A stretch of DNA of 64,000 nt from Blepharisma japonicum (Eukaryota > Ciliophora > Heterotrichea > Heterotrichida > Blepharismidae), in NCBI GenBank assembly GCA_949751835.1, contig CATKHK010000087.1:117632-181631 (forward strand), in the 5' to 3' direction. The position numbers and the translations under genes are program-made. Every line of letters begins with the position of its first letter. The first letter of the stretch is position 1. This document shows positions 9,283 to 19,738 of this stretch, one piece after another. Below the pieces are notes generated by a model. The model worked only from the letters and a program-made list of their open reading frames with translations. It was not told where the DNA came from and ran no database searches.

Positions 9283-11529
9283 ATGTATAACCAGCCTACA
9301 TCTCAACAATGGCAACCTCCTACTTCTACAATGAACCATTACACAAATCCAAGTCCACAAATGAACCCTTTTCCATCCTCCAATCCTTCTTCATTTTCTA
9401 TGCAAAATCGTCCCAACACTTCATCATTGTACCCTCAATCCTCATATACCCAACCTAATGCAAATCCATTTTCTGCCCAAACTACGCTTCCTTATAGCTC
9501 AACTTCAATGCAGACAGGCTATTCGTCAGGAGTCAGCACTTATGGCACTCAATCAACTCAAAATCGGTATGGTGGACTTGGATCTTCTTTATCAAATGGT
9601 GCCCCTATGATTTCAGGAGAAAAATGCCCTGTAGATTTAGACGGGACAGGGAGTGTATATGTATATCATATTGCAGCACTTGCTAAAAATCAACAAAAAC
9701 ATATTGAAGAAATGAGATATGAAGATTATAAATATAAAAGAAATCCAATGGGGATGAGTTCTCAGCCTTTTGGAAACTCACAAATAAATAATCCATTTCA
9801 AAGCAACACCCTTGGAAGCCGAGTTGGGACTACAGGAATGACAACAGGGGGTTATCAGCCAAGCACAATGAATCCATTCTCTAATACTGGCCAATATGGA
9901 AATCCGTCAGCAAGCCAAACACCTTATGGATCCCAAGCCTCTCCATTCAGCTTAAATAACCCTACTTTTAGTACCACACCTTCAAGACTTCCAAATACAG
10001 GAATAGGAAATTACAATCAGTTCGGAAATAACATGGCTCCAGCAGCAAATCCTTTTTCTTCAGGTTTTGATATAAATCAAAACCGAACAACGCCAAACCC
10101 ATACACTACAAGTCAGCCTTTCCAATTAGCCAATTCTCCTAGAGTGAGCAGCCAAAACCCTTTTACCCCCTCATTTCCTTCAAATCCAAGTACATCGTCT
10201 ACAAACTTACCTAATCCTTATATGAATCCTTATCCTTCCCCTCAGGGCACTGCAAGCAACCCTTTTTCAAGCTCATTCCAGCCCTCCTATTCAGCTCCAA
10301 TGCCTTCTTCAGGGTTTTTTGTGAACCCTCCATCTTTTAACGCTCCTATGAATTCCTTTTATTCTCAAAATAATAGCACAAGACAGATAAATCCGTATAT
10401 GAATTCTTCACATATGCTGGTTCCTCAGATGGACACCTTAATGAACGCTTTTAAAGACCCCCATGGGCTAAGCTGGCTGTTTCCTGACGAAACTCCTGAA
10501 AATATGCTGAAAATTCATCAGCAGCGAAAAAATGAAAAAAATGCTCCAGAGTCCGTTCCGCTGGTTGAAAGAATTGCAGTGACGAAAAAGCAGCCGTCTT
10601 CTTATAAAAATTCAAGAAATATTAGTGATAAGTGAGCAGCTCCTTCTCAATCAAAGAAATTTGAACTGAAACCCCTAAAAGAGATTACTACAAATGAGAA
10701 TAATTGAAGAGAAAAGAAGCTTGAGCCATTTAAAATTGATATAAAGCCCAATTTTTCTAATGTAAAGTTTGAAGAATATAAAGATGATGATATAAGCTGC
10801 TTCAAAATTATAGGCTCCAAGAAATCAGCTTCTAAACTAGACACCAGTAACGACGTCATTATTGTACTTCATGAGCCAGAATTTATGCGAATCCTGATAC
10901 CAGTGACCCGAACCACCACAATTTACGATCTAAAATCCCACATAACCCGACAAATAAAAATCCCTGAAAATACCCAAGTCCAACTTGTATATAAATCAAT
11001 GGTCCTAAAAGACAGTGACACAATTATTGATACTGGCATCGGAAACCATGAAGAAATTTTAGCCGCTTTAAAAAAATTGTCCCCAATAAAGCAATCTCAC
11101 GTCGTGCCAAGTGAACTTTTGCCGAAGTTAAATAAGGCTGGGTACTCAATGACCCCTCACTTATGGGACATGGCAAATATGACTGAAGAAGAATTGTCCA
11201 AAATAAGCAATTTTTCTATAGAAAATCAGTATGGAAAAATTATTTTTGATGGCGAAACTTCTGTGTTGAATTTAGATTTAAATAATATCATAGAAATTGT
11301 GCAAAATTCTATTGATGTCTACCCTGAAAATAGTATAGAAAAACCACCTATTGGAGAAGGACTTAATAAGCCTGCAGAAATACATTTGTATAACTGCAGG
11401 CCTGGAAAAACTATTAGCAACGACAAATTTGAAGAAAGATTGCTTAAAATTTGTGATAAAAGTGGCAGCGAGTTTGTAAATTGGAATCCAAGCACCGGGG
11501 AGTGGGTTTTTAGGGTTCAAAATTTTTAA
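9283..11529 (+). CDS. NUP98: nucleoporin Nup98 with NPF repeats and an inserted ubiquitin-like domain
   Basis: 748 residues with TGA as Trp (for example 10633-10635). Residues about 1-450 are a disordered Asn/Ser/Pro/Gln-rich repeat region with at least seven NPF motifs (ANPFS, MNPFS, QNPFT, SNPFS) but only two FG dipeptides and no GLFG. Inside it, about 104-155, is a GLEBS-like Gle2/Rae1-binding motif ending 'HIEEMRYEDYKYKRN'. Residues about 535-605 (starting MRILIPVTRTTTIYDLK) read as a ubiquitin-like fold. Residues about 610-748 are the Nup98 autoproteolytic domain: AGYSMTP...NFSIENQYGKIIFDGE...EGLNKPAEIHLYNCRPGK...GEWVFRVQNF. The stop codon follows F directly, where other Nup98 precursors are cut (HF|S), so no Nup96 is attached. 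Nup98 lines the nuclear pore and, in ciliates, paralogues differ between the two nuclei. Confidence 0.93.
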
Positions 11530-11543
11530 GTTAATTAATTAAT

Positions 11544-12908
11544 ATGGAATTGGTATTAGACCAGCAAGCAGTTGCAATTATTCGCCAAGCATTTCAGTGC
11601 TGTGATATCGACGGAGATGGATTTATAAGTAAAAATGACTTAAAAATTTCTTCTGGAATAGAAGATGAGTCAGATATCGAGAAAATATTTTTTGCTATTA
11701 AAGACTCAACTGACAACAATCCTATCACTTTTGAAGAATTCAAAAAAGGGATCATGGATTTTCCGTTCTTATTAGAACAGTTTAAAAAAGAATACACAGA
11801 AAAACCTAAAAAAAATAAAGTTAACGTCCCTAAACTAGTGATAAAAATTGACGAAGCTGAAGAAGAGTATATTTCTACAAGAGACAGTCCTACTTTTATG
11901 TTACAAAACGTTTTCACGTATTTTCAAAACGCAGTCAAAGAATTTTCGGAGCAAATAAGTGCACCTGAGCCTAGCGGGATTTCGAGAAGAAGCGATAACT
12001 TAGATGAATGTCGACGTTTGCTTAACAATTTATTAAGAAAACCTGATTTAAGGCAGCCAAACCCCCATATTTCAGTAGTTAACGGTGCATTATCGCTGCT
12101 TGACTATATAGAATCAGAAAGAAGCAAATTTCAAAATCAATTGGAACATTTGCAAAATGAAATAAATGATAAAAAAATTGCTTTGAAAAATTCAGAAGTA
12201 AATAATGAAAGGCTGAAAACAAGAAATGAAGAATTGTTAGATAATTTGTCTAAGCTTGAAAGTGAAAATAGCAGAAGGTATGAAGACCATATAACAGCAG
12301 TAAAAGAAAAAAGATTACTGCAAAATCAGTTAAAGAGTAATGAAGCTAAAGCAAAAATGGAAATTGGGAATATACAGAATGTAATTGCAGAAAAAGAAAA
12401 AGCCATAAAAAATTTGGAAAAAGAAATTAATAGACTAAGATCGTTTAAAACGCTGCAGGAGCTGACATATCATAAAGATTTTTCACCTGACCAAGTCAGG
12501 AAAAATAGAATAAACACATATACGCCTAGAAATGTGATGACGTTTGTGTCACCTATTGGGTCGCCTAAGCATGCTCAAAAACCAAAAAAATTCAATTTGG
12601 ATGTAATAGCTCCTAATGAGCTGGAAAGAAAAACCAAGGAATTCCAAGAAAAAGAAATTTCTTATATTAGCCAGATTGATAAGCTTACAAAAGAATTGAA
12701 CTCAATGAAAGAAAAAGAAGAAAATAAAAATTTTCCAAGCAATTCACATAGAAATAGTTCGATTCATGAAGATTTGGAGTTGTTAAAAGACATTCCTGGA
12801 ATTGATGCATTTTCATTAAATTCCAGTAAAAATATAAATACTCCGACATATGTAATAGACGAAACACAAAAAATCAAAAAACGCAGATGCTGTGGGCTTT
12901 TTTGGTAA
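11544..12908 (+). CDS. EF-hand / coiled-coil protein with Cys-Cys tail
   Basis: 454 residues, starting 14 bp after the Nup98 stop and ending in TAA. An N-terminal EF-hand pair is visible: 'FQCCDIDGDGFISKNDLKIS' is a full DxDxDGxI..D loop, followed by a degenerate second hand (DSTDNNPITFEEFKKGI). From about residue 190 to 300 the sequence is a long coiled coil. The C-terminus is KKRRCCGLFW, basic followed by paired cysteines, which suggests palmitoylation and membrane attachment. This layout (Ca2+ sensor, coil, lipidated tail) resembles Rab-effector or tether proteins, but no specific homologue is recognised. Confidence 0.8.
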   Translation: MELVLDQQAVAIIRQAFQCCDIDGDGFISKNDLKISSGIEDESDIEKIFFAIKDSTDNNPITFEEFKKGIMDFPFLLEQFKKEYTEKPKKNKVNVPKLVIKIDEAEEEYISTRDSPTFMLQNVFTYFQNAVKEFSEQISAPEPSGISRRSDNLDECRRLLNNLLRKPDLRQPNPHISVVNGALSLLDYIESERSKFQNQLEHLQNEINDKKIALKNSEVNNERLKTRNEELLDNLSKLESENSRRYEDHITAVKEKRLLQNQLKSNEAKAKMEIGNIQNVIAEKEKAIKNLEKEINRLRSFKTLQELTYHKDFSPDQVRKNRINTYTPRNVMTFVSPIGSPKHAQKPKKFNLDVIAPNELERKTKEFQEKEISYISQIDKLTKELNSMKEKEENKNFPSNSHRNSSIHEDLELLKDIPGIDAFSLNSSKNINTPTYVIDETQKIKKRRCCGLFW

Positions 12909-13213
12909 TTAAACTTATCTATATAATATTATTTCTATTTTATGCAAAAGCGCTAATTAGTTTTAATTTATAAATTAAAATTGAATTGAAAAGCAATTTA
13001 AATAAATATCATTAAAATATTATGGTTGCAGTCTTTTAAAAATAAATATGAAAATAGTTAAAATAATTCTAAATTATTATTATTATTTCAAATTATATTA
13101 TATCTTGCTTATGGCATAAAAATATACTATTCTATTAAATATTGCTAAATGCAATTCCTTGTATTTATAACTTAAAAATATAAAGCTGCATGAAACTTAA
13201 AAAATAAAAATAA
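12909..13213. other. intergenic, 305 bp, with one copy of a direct repeat
   Basis: Very AT-rich spacer. Its last part contains the first copy of a 16-nt direct repeat (13188-13203) that recurs at the 3' end of the next gene. No RNA gene seen. Confidence 0.4.
13188..13203 (+). repeat. direct repeat, copy 1
   Basis: GCATGAAACTTAAAAA, identical to 13402-13417. It lies in the 5' leader of the short EF-hand gene; the flanks stay loosely similar for about 15 nt more. Confidence 0.7.
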
Positions 13214-13414
13214 ATGGCTTCTATTGACGATATTCTAGGCGATGAACAAAAACTCATAGAGGTGACTAAAGCAGTCTTTGACCAAGTTGATGCTGATTAC
13301 TCTGGTCAAATTGACAGAAGAGAGCTAAAACTCGCCATGGCTCAAGTTGCCCGTGAAATTAACATTGCACCACCAAGTGACAATTCAGTTAACCAAGCCA
13401 AGCATGAAACTTAA
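13214..13414 (+). CDS. short single EF-hand protein, probably 3'-truncated
   Basis: 66 residues. One canonical EF-hand loop, 'FDQVDADYSGQIDRRELKLA', is preceded by the helix MASIDDILGDEQKLIEVTKAV. In related ciliate calmodulin-like proteins a second EF-hand follows after VxxxLxxLD; here the protein stops at NQAKHET just where it would begin. The last codons and the TAA lie inside the second copy of a 16-nt repeat whose first copy is in the gene's own leader. EF-hands normally work in pairs, so this protein would have to dimerise or is a remnant. The gene has a good start and clean codon use. Confidence 0.65.
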   Translation: MASIDDILGDEQKLIEVTKAVFDQVDADYSGQIDRRELKLAMAQVAREINIAPPSDNSVNQAKHET

Positions 13415-13417
13415 AAA
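13402..13417 (+). repeat. direct repeat, copy 2 (supplies the stop codon)
   Basis: Second copy of GCATGAAACTTAAAAA, 214 bp from the first. The TAA within it terminates the EF-hand gene, suggesting a rearrangement breakpoint. Confidence 0.7.
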
Positions 13418-13653
13418 TAACAAAAATCAATAAAAGTTACTAAAAATATGTTTATCTAAAATTTGTTGACTAGATATATCATATCAATTTTTATTTAAAT
13501 TTAACGATGCTGTACTTAAATCATAACTTTATGAATTTTCATTAAGTTTTTCATTTCATAGTCATTTAAGATATCAATATATAATATATGATACATTTAA
13601 ATTCTAATTATGATAGACAAGATTCAAAAATTTATATCGTCGAATCATAAAAT

Positions 13654-16305
13654 ATGTCAAGCCCAATTAAAGTGGCTTCTTCAGAAAATAACACGAACAC
13701 TCATTTAGAAAAAGTCCGAAATGCTTCAGCTCCAAAAAGTGCAATTTTAGATGAGAAATCTCCCACATCTAGAGAAATCTTACTCCAGCATATTAAAGGG
13801 ATTGGAAATTCTAATCAGTCTAGATCATCTAAAACACCATCACCGATTCTGAAACAAGGTGAGTATGGTGTATTCAATATTGATTTAAGAAAAAAATCCA
13901 TCGAACCTTTAACACCCAAAGGTGCAGAAGAAGATGAAAACAATGAAGGAAAAGATAATCATGAAAAAAATTGAAATCTATTAACTGAGTTGGAAAATCC
14001 AAGCGGAGAAGAATTTTTTACATTCAGAGGCGACCGAGATATTCAAACTTCTAAAGAAGAGCTCAAGAAAGAAGGAGTTTTAGTGATTTCAATTGAAGAT
14101 GAAATAAATAATGAGTCTATTATTGAGCTTAGAAAAGAAATAATGAAAGAAAACAAAGAAGAAGAATCTAAAATTGAAAGTCATATGTCTACAATTGATT
14201 TTGTAAGGGGAAATATAAAAAAAGATACATTACCAAAAGAAATGCCAAATAAAGATATAAAACTATCTGAACCTATAAGCAACTTTGAAGAAAAGCAATC
14301 AAAGGCTGTGGAAAAAGCTGAGCCTCTTCTACCAACCTTATACAGCTCTAATATTTCCCCAAAAATGAAAGAAAAGCCTATTTTAGAAATTCAAAAGCCA
14401 ACGCTAAACCTTGAGAAATCTGTTGATCTCTCAATAATTACCGTGGAAAGAAATAGGTCTGCTTCGTCACATAGCCAAAGTTCTTCAATTGTACCTCAGC
14501 CAAAACCATCAAGCCAAAGGTCAATAACTCCCCAGCAAGAATTTCATCCTCCATCGGTGCTAACTTTTGATGAATTTATGTCACAATTTGACCCTAATAG
14601 GTCGAGTTTGACCTCTAGTTCTCCTTTAACCAATTCTTTCATAGGCTGCTCTCCTAAAGATTTTAATCCTCCAGTACCTCAGCGTCCAGTAAAAAAATAC
14701 GAAATATTTAAAAAGCAAGCCCAAGAAAAAGAAAAACTGATGATAAGAAGAAAAAAATCAATCGTAAAAATCCAAGCACATATACGAGGATGGCTATGCA
14801 GGCTGAGGGTGACAAGGATAAAAGACAGATATCGAGAAACACAAAGACTATTGAGGATACGTGATGTGTGTGAAAGGATAAAAATATCATGGGCTCCCTA
14901 TGTAATTTTAAAAGCTTTACAAAGGTGAGTAGAGATAAGGCGAAAAGAAAAATTAGAAGTCTATAACATGTTCGTGGAATATTCTGCAGTATTTATACAA
15001 AAGTTTTGTAGAGGATATTTAATCAAAAGAAAATGATGGCCAGTTATTCAGGCAAGAATAGATGCGAAAAATGTGATTTTATCACTAGTAAGAGCCTGAA
15101 AAACCAGGAAAATTTTAAAAACTAAAGAAATGAGGAATATTGAAATAGGAATAAAAGACATGACAAAGCTTGCATCTGAATTCTCTAGCGAAGGAAATCC
15201 AAACAATCTTTTATCTAAAGTCCATCAGCAAATCCCTGCTTTAAAAAGAAAATACATTCAAGAATTCCGTAAAATCTATAGCCAAGGCTCATGGGTACAT
15301 TTGCCACCTCTCTCTAAAATCCATACGCCTTATGATCCATCAACTCCAAAAAATGACAAGCAAGGGCCAATAGTAAAAACTGAATCTTTCAGACTTAGCT
15401 TAGAGAGAAGCAATAGTTCTTCATCCCCCCAATATCCAAAAGAAAATTATGAATTCGACACATTTTATAGCAGAGAAGATCAGCCTATTAAGCCTCTACA
15501 AGTGACTTATAATCAAATAGCAGAACAAGGAGAAGACGCCATTGAGCCTATGACTGAGACAAAACCAGTCAAAAAATTTTCAAATTTTTTGAAAAGAGGA
15601 GAAAAGAAAAAATATGACCCACTGCAGAAGGCAAAAGAAAAGAAAAATCGAAAATCAATTGAGATGAAAAAAGAAGAAAAAGAGGAAGAAAAAGTAGAAG
15701 AAAAAGCTGAAGAAAAGCCTATTGAAGAAAAAACAATTGAAATCCCAAAGGTTAATGAAAAAAGAAGCAGAGGAAGGAAAAGGTCTCCAGAAGCACCTAT
15801 TAAAGGAATAGATAATGAGGAACTTGAAAAGAAAATGGAAGAAGATATAAATAATGTAGAAGACCCAGAAGATACAAAAAGAAATACAACCCCACATTCC
15901 TATTTAAAAAGAAAATCCCAAACCTATAAGCCTGCCACAAAAGTTGAATGAAAAGTTCAAAAGCGAATCGATTGTTGGGGCTCACCAAATGTTAATGAGC
16001 ATATTGAAAAAAAGAAAAAACCTATAGTCCCTTCAATCCAATTGGAAAAACAGGGCATACCCATAGAAGACCTCGAAAATATTTTTTCAGGAATTGCAAG
16101 AAACCATGTAAATCCCAATTATTTTTTCAAAAATCGCGAGGTAAAGGACACAATAATTCCACAATTTAACGACAATTCTTATTTCATAACTCATTATAGT
16201 GATGACATATATCAAGATACCCTTAAAGTACTGGATGACCATTATCAATATCTTTGCAATGAAGATGAATCTGTTTTAGATAGATCTTTAAATAATAACT
16301 ATTAA
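13654..16305 (+). CDS. IQ-motif, basic, largely disordered protein
   Basis: 883 residues once several TGA codons (for example 13972-13974, 14926-14928, 15949-15951) are read as Trp; all pieces are in one frame and it ends in TAA. The N-terminal 360 residues are Ser/Lys/Glu-rich and disordered. Around 368-392 is an IQ motif, 'SIVKIQAHIRGWLCRLRVTR', and around 443-462 a second (FIQKFCRGYLIKRKWW), both calmodulin-binding. A Lys/Glu-rich segment follows (KKEEKEEEKVEEKAEEK) and a basic C-terminal half. IQ proteins of this kind are common in ciliate cortex and axonemes. No enzymatic domain recognised. Confidence 0.82.
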
Positions 16306-16345
16306 CTATTTTAAATAAAGAATTCAGTTATTTAGCGATTTAATA

Positions 16346-17554
16346 TTATTGGCTGTGATGATGAACACATCTATCACAAACGTATTTTGATTCAGGTCTC
16401 TTTGTAGGCTTCTGATACTCTGGCTTTGGATTTAAATATTTGTCAATCCTAAACTGCAGACTCGCGATTTCAGAGCGATACCCTTCATTTTCTAGCTTAG
16501 TTCGCGACTCTAAGTCTTGGTATTTTCTATTTAGAGTGGAATATCTGCCCTCTAAATCTGTCACCTTATTTTGGAAAATCGCTTGCAGTCTGTTGTATTG
16601 GTCCTTTATCAGCTCCAGCTTATCTTTAGTCTCTGACGACTGATTCCTAAACTGATGGGCAAAGTCCATAGCCTTTTCATTGGCGTCTTTTTCTGCTTTG
16701 CTTGTATCCTTTTTTGTTTTTATTTTATTATTTTGTGCTTCAATTAGTAGGGCGTCTAATTTCACCCTCAGTTCTTGTGAATTTTCTAAAATTAGCCTTT
16801 CTCTTTCTTCATATTCATGCCTAAGCCTTATAATATCCCTTATAGCAAAAAGTTTCCCTTCCTGGGCTTTATTTAGCCTCTCTATCAAGCTATCTAATTC
16901 TTGGCTGCTTTCTTCATAATTCGTCCTCAATAAGTCTTCGCGGAACCTTTTGTGTTCTCGCGCTTCATTTATTTTTTCAACGAAAAATCTCCTTTGATCT
17001 TCAATTTCTTTCAATAATAGGTCTCTTTCTTTAGTCAAAGACTCTGTCTGTGGAGATGGCAGATGAAGAGTCCTTATAATGTGCTTTGGCTTTAAGTCAT
17101 TAGAATTGGAGTTAGATGCATAAGAATATACATTTAAAGGCTTTTCTCCTTCAGATAAATATATATCTTGCTGAATCGGCTCTGTTTTTTCCATAATTCT
17201 CAGCAGTTTGTTGCGATTTCCTGCCTTGTTTTTGAAAAACTGCTCATGCTCGCTTGCCAAAGCGACAAGCTCTTCACGGCCTTTGTCAAGAACTGATTGC
17301 CTTTCTTTGACCTGATGCATAAGTTCTTGTTCTTCTTCTAAGCGGGATTTTTGTTCCCATTCAAGCTTGTGCAAGTGTTCTTGGCGGACTCTGATACTTT
17401 CTTGTTTTCTGAGCCAGTCTTCGCTTTGACGCTCACCTTCTTCCATTCTGTTTCTGTAGTAGGTTAAAATTTCTCAGTTGTCACTTTCAAAATCGGGCCG
17501 TGCTGAAAATTGAAGAGCTTTGGACGCCCATACATTTGACTCAAATGCAGCCAT
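16346..17554 (-). CDS. coiled-coil protein (CCDC77-like, tentative)
   Basis: 402 residues. The true start is at 17554 (MAAFESNVWASKAL...), upstream of an in-frame TGA-Trp in DFESDNWEILTYY. Nearly the whole protein is coiled coil: 'HLHKLEWEQKSRLEEEQELM', then a break with IMEKTEPIQQD, then a long coil from about 150 to 380. The C-terminus has a CxxC plus His cluster (YVCDRCVHHHSQ) that could bind zinc. The arrangement is reminiscent of CCDC77-type centrosomal proteins, but this rests on overall pattern only. It is convergent with the IQ protein, with only 40 bp between the stops. Confidence 0.7.
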
Positions 17555-17740
17555 TTTCAAAATTTATGAAGTGAATGATATAATTAATAGAAAAATAGTT
17601 ATTTAGGATAAAGCTATTTAAAGAAAGTAAATAAAGGGTAGCTAAGAAAAAGCTATATTTGAGTTTTCATATGAATCCTTTATGATTAGATAGGGATAAG
17701 TTCCATTAGCCATTATATATATTAATTTATTCAAAAATCA

Positions 17741-19585
17741 TTACGAAATGATCTGATTTCTGGCAGTTGAGTACAGTTCACTAATAGACTCATCAATCGG
17801 CGCTCCATCTCTTGGCTTCATCACGGTTGACTTCCTCCTCTGAGACCTTCTTGAATACGAATTCAAGCTTGCCTTCGCAATCGCTGTAATATCCACATTA
17901 CTCTTAACGACCGCCACATCTCGAATTCTCTCAATATCTTCAAAATCACTAATAAACTCAGTCTTATTATCAATCTCAATGGATTCTGTCTTATCTCCAA
18001 TCCTTGGATTCAGCATCCCAATCAATTTTGTGCTTACTTCTAAGCTGGAATTCCCCAATTTAGTCCTCGTCTTCTTAAACTGCTGAATCCTCTCAATTTC
18101 TTCATTTGCATCAGCATTACTTCTGGCATTTGGGTCTTTTGGACATTGATGGGCTGAGTGTCCAATTTGTCTGCAGCTTGAGCATTTCTTTTTGCTGTCT
18201 TTTTTGTCTTTTTCTTCTGGGTTTACTTCTTCTTCGCTTTCGTCTTTCATTTCGTGCTTTGACCTGACACAGCCAGGAGCGTCTTCTTTAGATTTCCCAC
18301 AGCACCAATACATAGTCCCATTCCATTTTCCAGGGTGCAAGCAGCAGGACCAGTTAAAATTGTCCCTTTCATAGTAATTTTTATTGCAAAATTTGCAGAG
18401 TTTTTCTTCATCTAGGCCGTTTAATTTTCTTTTAGAGTTTATTTCTCGGGCTTGTTGGCGTAGCTTTGCATATCCTTCATTGAGCTCGTCATATTTTTTT
18501 TCTAACTCAATGTATTTATTTTCCAGAAAATCCCGCTCATCTTTAGCTTGGGAGATTTGTTTGGCTTTTTGGTGGAGGACATCCTTTATGTGGTTTCTGA
18601 GACTTTTGACCTCTTCACGGTAGTCAGTTCTTTTCATAGAAAAAACATGGTTTTGTGTGATATACTCTATGTATTTGGTAAGAGTGATTTCAGCGATGTC
18701 TTCGTTTTCAATGGTGTATAAGCACAATTCGACAGATTTTTGTTTGACGATATCGTTTTCCTCGTGAATAGCATCTCGGCCATTGGCTGGACCATTTAAG
18801 CTGATGCTGGCTTCATAAAGACCTTTAAGTCTTTCTCCCATAATGTCGCTTTGCATTTCTAATAGAGAATACCAGTGCATAAGTTCATTGGATTTATTAT
18901 CAAGTGACGCATTTCTGGTTCTTTCATTACTAAGAAGCTGCCCAAGTAGGTTTCTTTCAGAGTCTTTAATCTCCTTAAGCCTCTGATACTCAGCAATCTG
19001 CTCTATAATAAAATTGGTATTTTTTTCAGCTTTTTCCATAGACTGTACTCCAGTGCTGATTTGGCATCTTAGTGCAGCTAATGTACATCTGCTTGTAATA
19101 AGCCTTTCTTGGTAATCGTTAATTTCTTCTTTAATTCGAAGTTTTTCAGCTTCTGTCATTTGCCATTTGGATTTTAATTCGTTGAGGTTTTCATTGATGC
19201 TTCTCAGTTCTTTTCCAATTATGTCACTTAGTTTTATACCATCATAATTCACTTTTTCAGTATTTAAGGTAACTCCATATAAAGATGGACGCCTTTTGGC
19301 AGCGACATTTCTATAGTCAGCTTCAAACATAGGCAATAAATATTTTCTGATGACTTCTAATGCGATTTCTGGCGTAACTTTTATATCTTCTCGTGATTTG
19401 CGGTTTCGGATTTTATTACAGAATTCATATGTGATAAGTGGCTTTATTTTTCGAGTTGATCGAGATGTAGCAAGGTTGACTTTTCGCTTTCGGATTGAAG
19501 GAACTGATATTGTCTTGGAAAGAAAATGAGCACTCATGGTTGACTCATTTGTAGAGTATTCCAGGGTCGTGCGATAAGAAAGCAT
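17741..19585 (-). CDS. coiled-coil protein with CHORD-like and zinc-knuckle motifs
   Basis: 614 residues, bounded upstream by an in-frame TAA just before the ATG; the next Met (MSAHFLSKT) is an alternative start. Long coiled coils occupy roughly residues 100-390. Then comes a Cys/His cluster, CKFCNKNYYERDNFNWSCC followed by LHPGKWNGTMYWCCG and APGC...KH, which has the HPG...CC...GC..H spacing of CHORD-type zinc modules. A CCHC zinc knuckle follows: 'CSSCRQIGHSAHQCP'. A Ser/Arg-rich tail ends NQIIS. Such mixtures occur in protozoan cytoskeletal and RNA-associated proteins; role unknown. Confidence 0.78.
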   Translation of the reverse strand: MLSYRTTLEYSTNESTMSAHFLSKTISVPSIRKRKVNLATSRSTRKIKPLITYEFCNKIRNRKSREDIKVTPEIALEVIRKYLLPMFEADYRNVAAKRRPSLYGVTLNTEKVNYDGIKLSDIIGKELRSINENLNELKSKWQMTEAEKLRIKEEINDYQERLITSRCTLAALRCQISTGVQSMEKAEKNTNFIIEQIAEYQRLKEIKDSERNLLGQLLSNERTRNASLDNKSNELMHWYSLLEMQSDIMGERLKGLYEASISLNGPANGRDAIHEENDIVKQKSVELCLYTIENEDIAEITLTKYIEYITQNHVFSMKRTDYREEVKSLRNHIKDVLHQKAKQISQAKDERDFLENKYIELEKKYDELNEGYAKLRQQAREINSKRKLNGLDEEKLCKFCNKNYYERDNFNWSCCLHPGKWNGTMYWCCGKSKEDAPGCVRSKHEMKDESEEEVNPEEKDKKDSKKKCSSCRQIGHSAHQCPKDPNARSNADANEEIERIQQFKKTRTKLGNSSLEVSTKLIGMLNPRIGDKTESIEIDNKTEFISDFEDIERIRDVAVVKSNVDITAIAKASLNSYSRRSQRRKSTVMKPRDGAPIDESISELYSTARNQIIS

Positions 19586-19738
19586 GTTTTATAGCTTTTA
19601 ATAAAAAAAATGCATCATTGCCCTCAGTTAATAACATCGAATTCTTTGTTTAGATGGTTTTCTATTAATGATTATTACTGAAAAATAGCTAGAACTAAGC
19701 TGCAGATAATCAAAAATTATACTCAATTTTAATAAATT

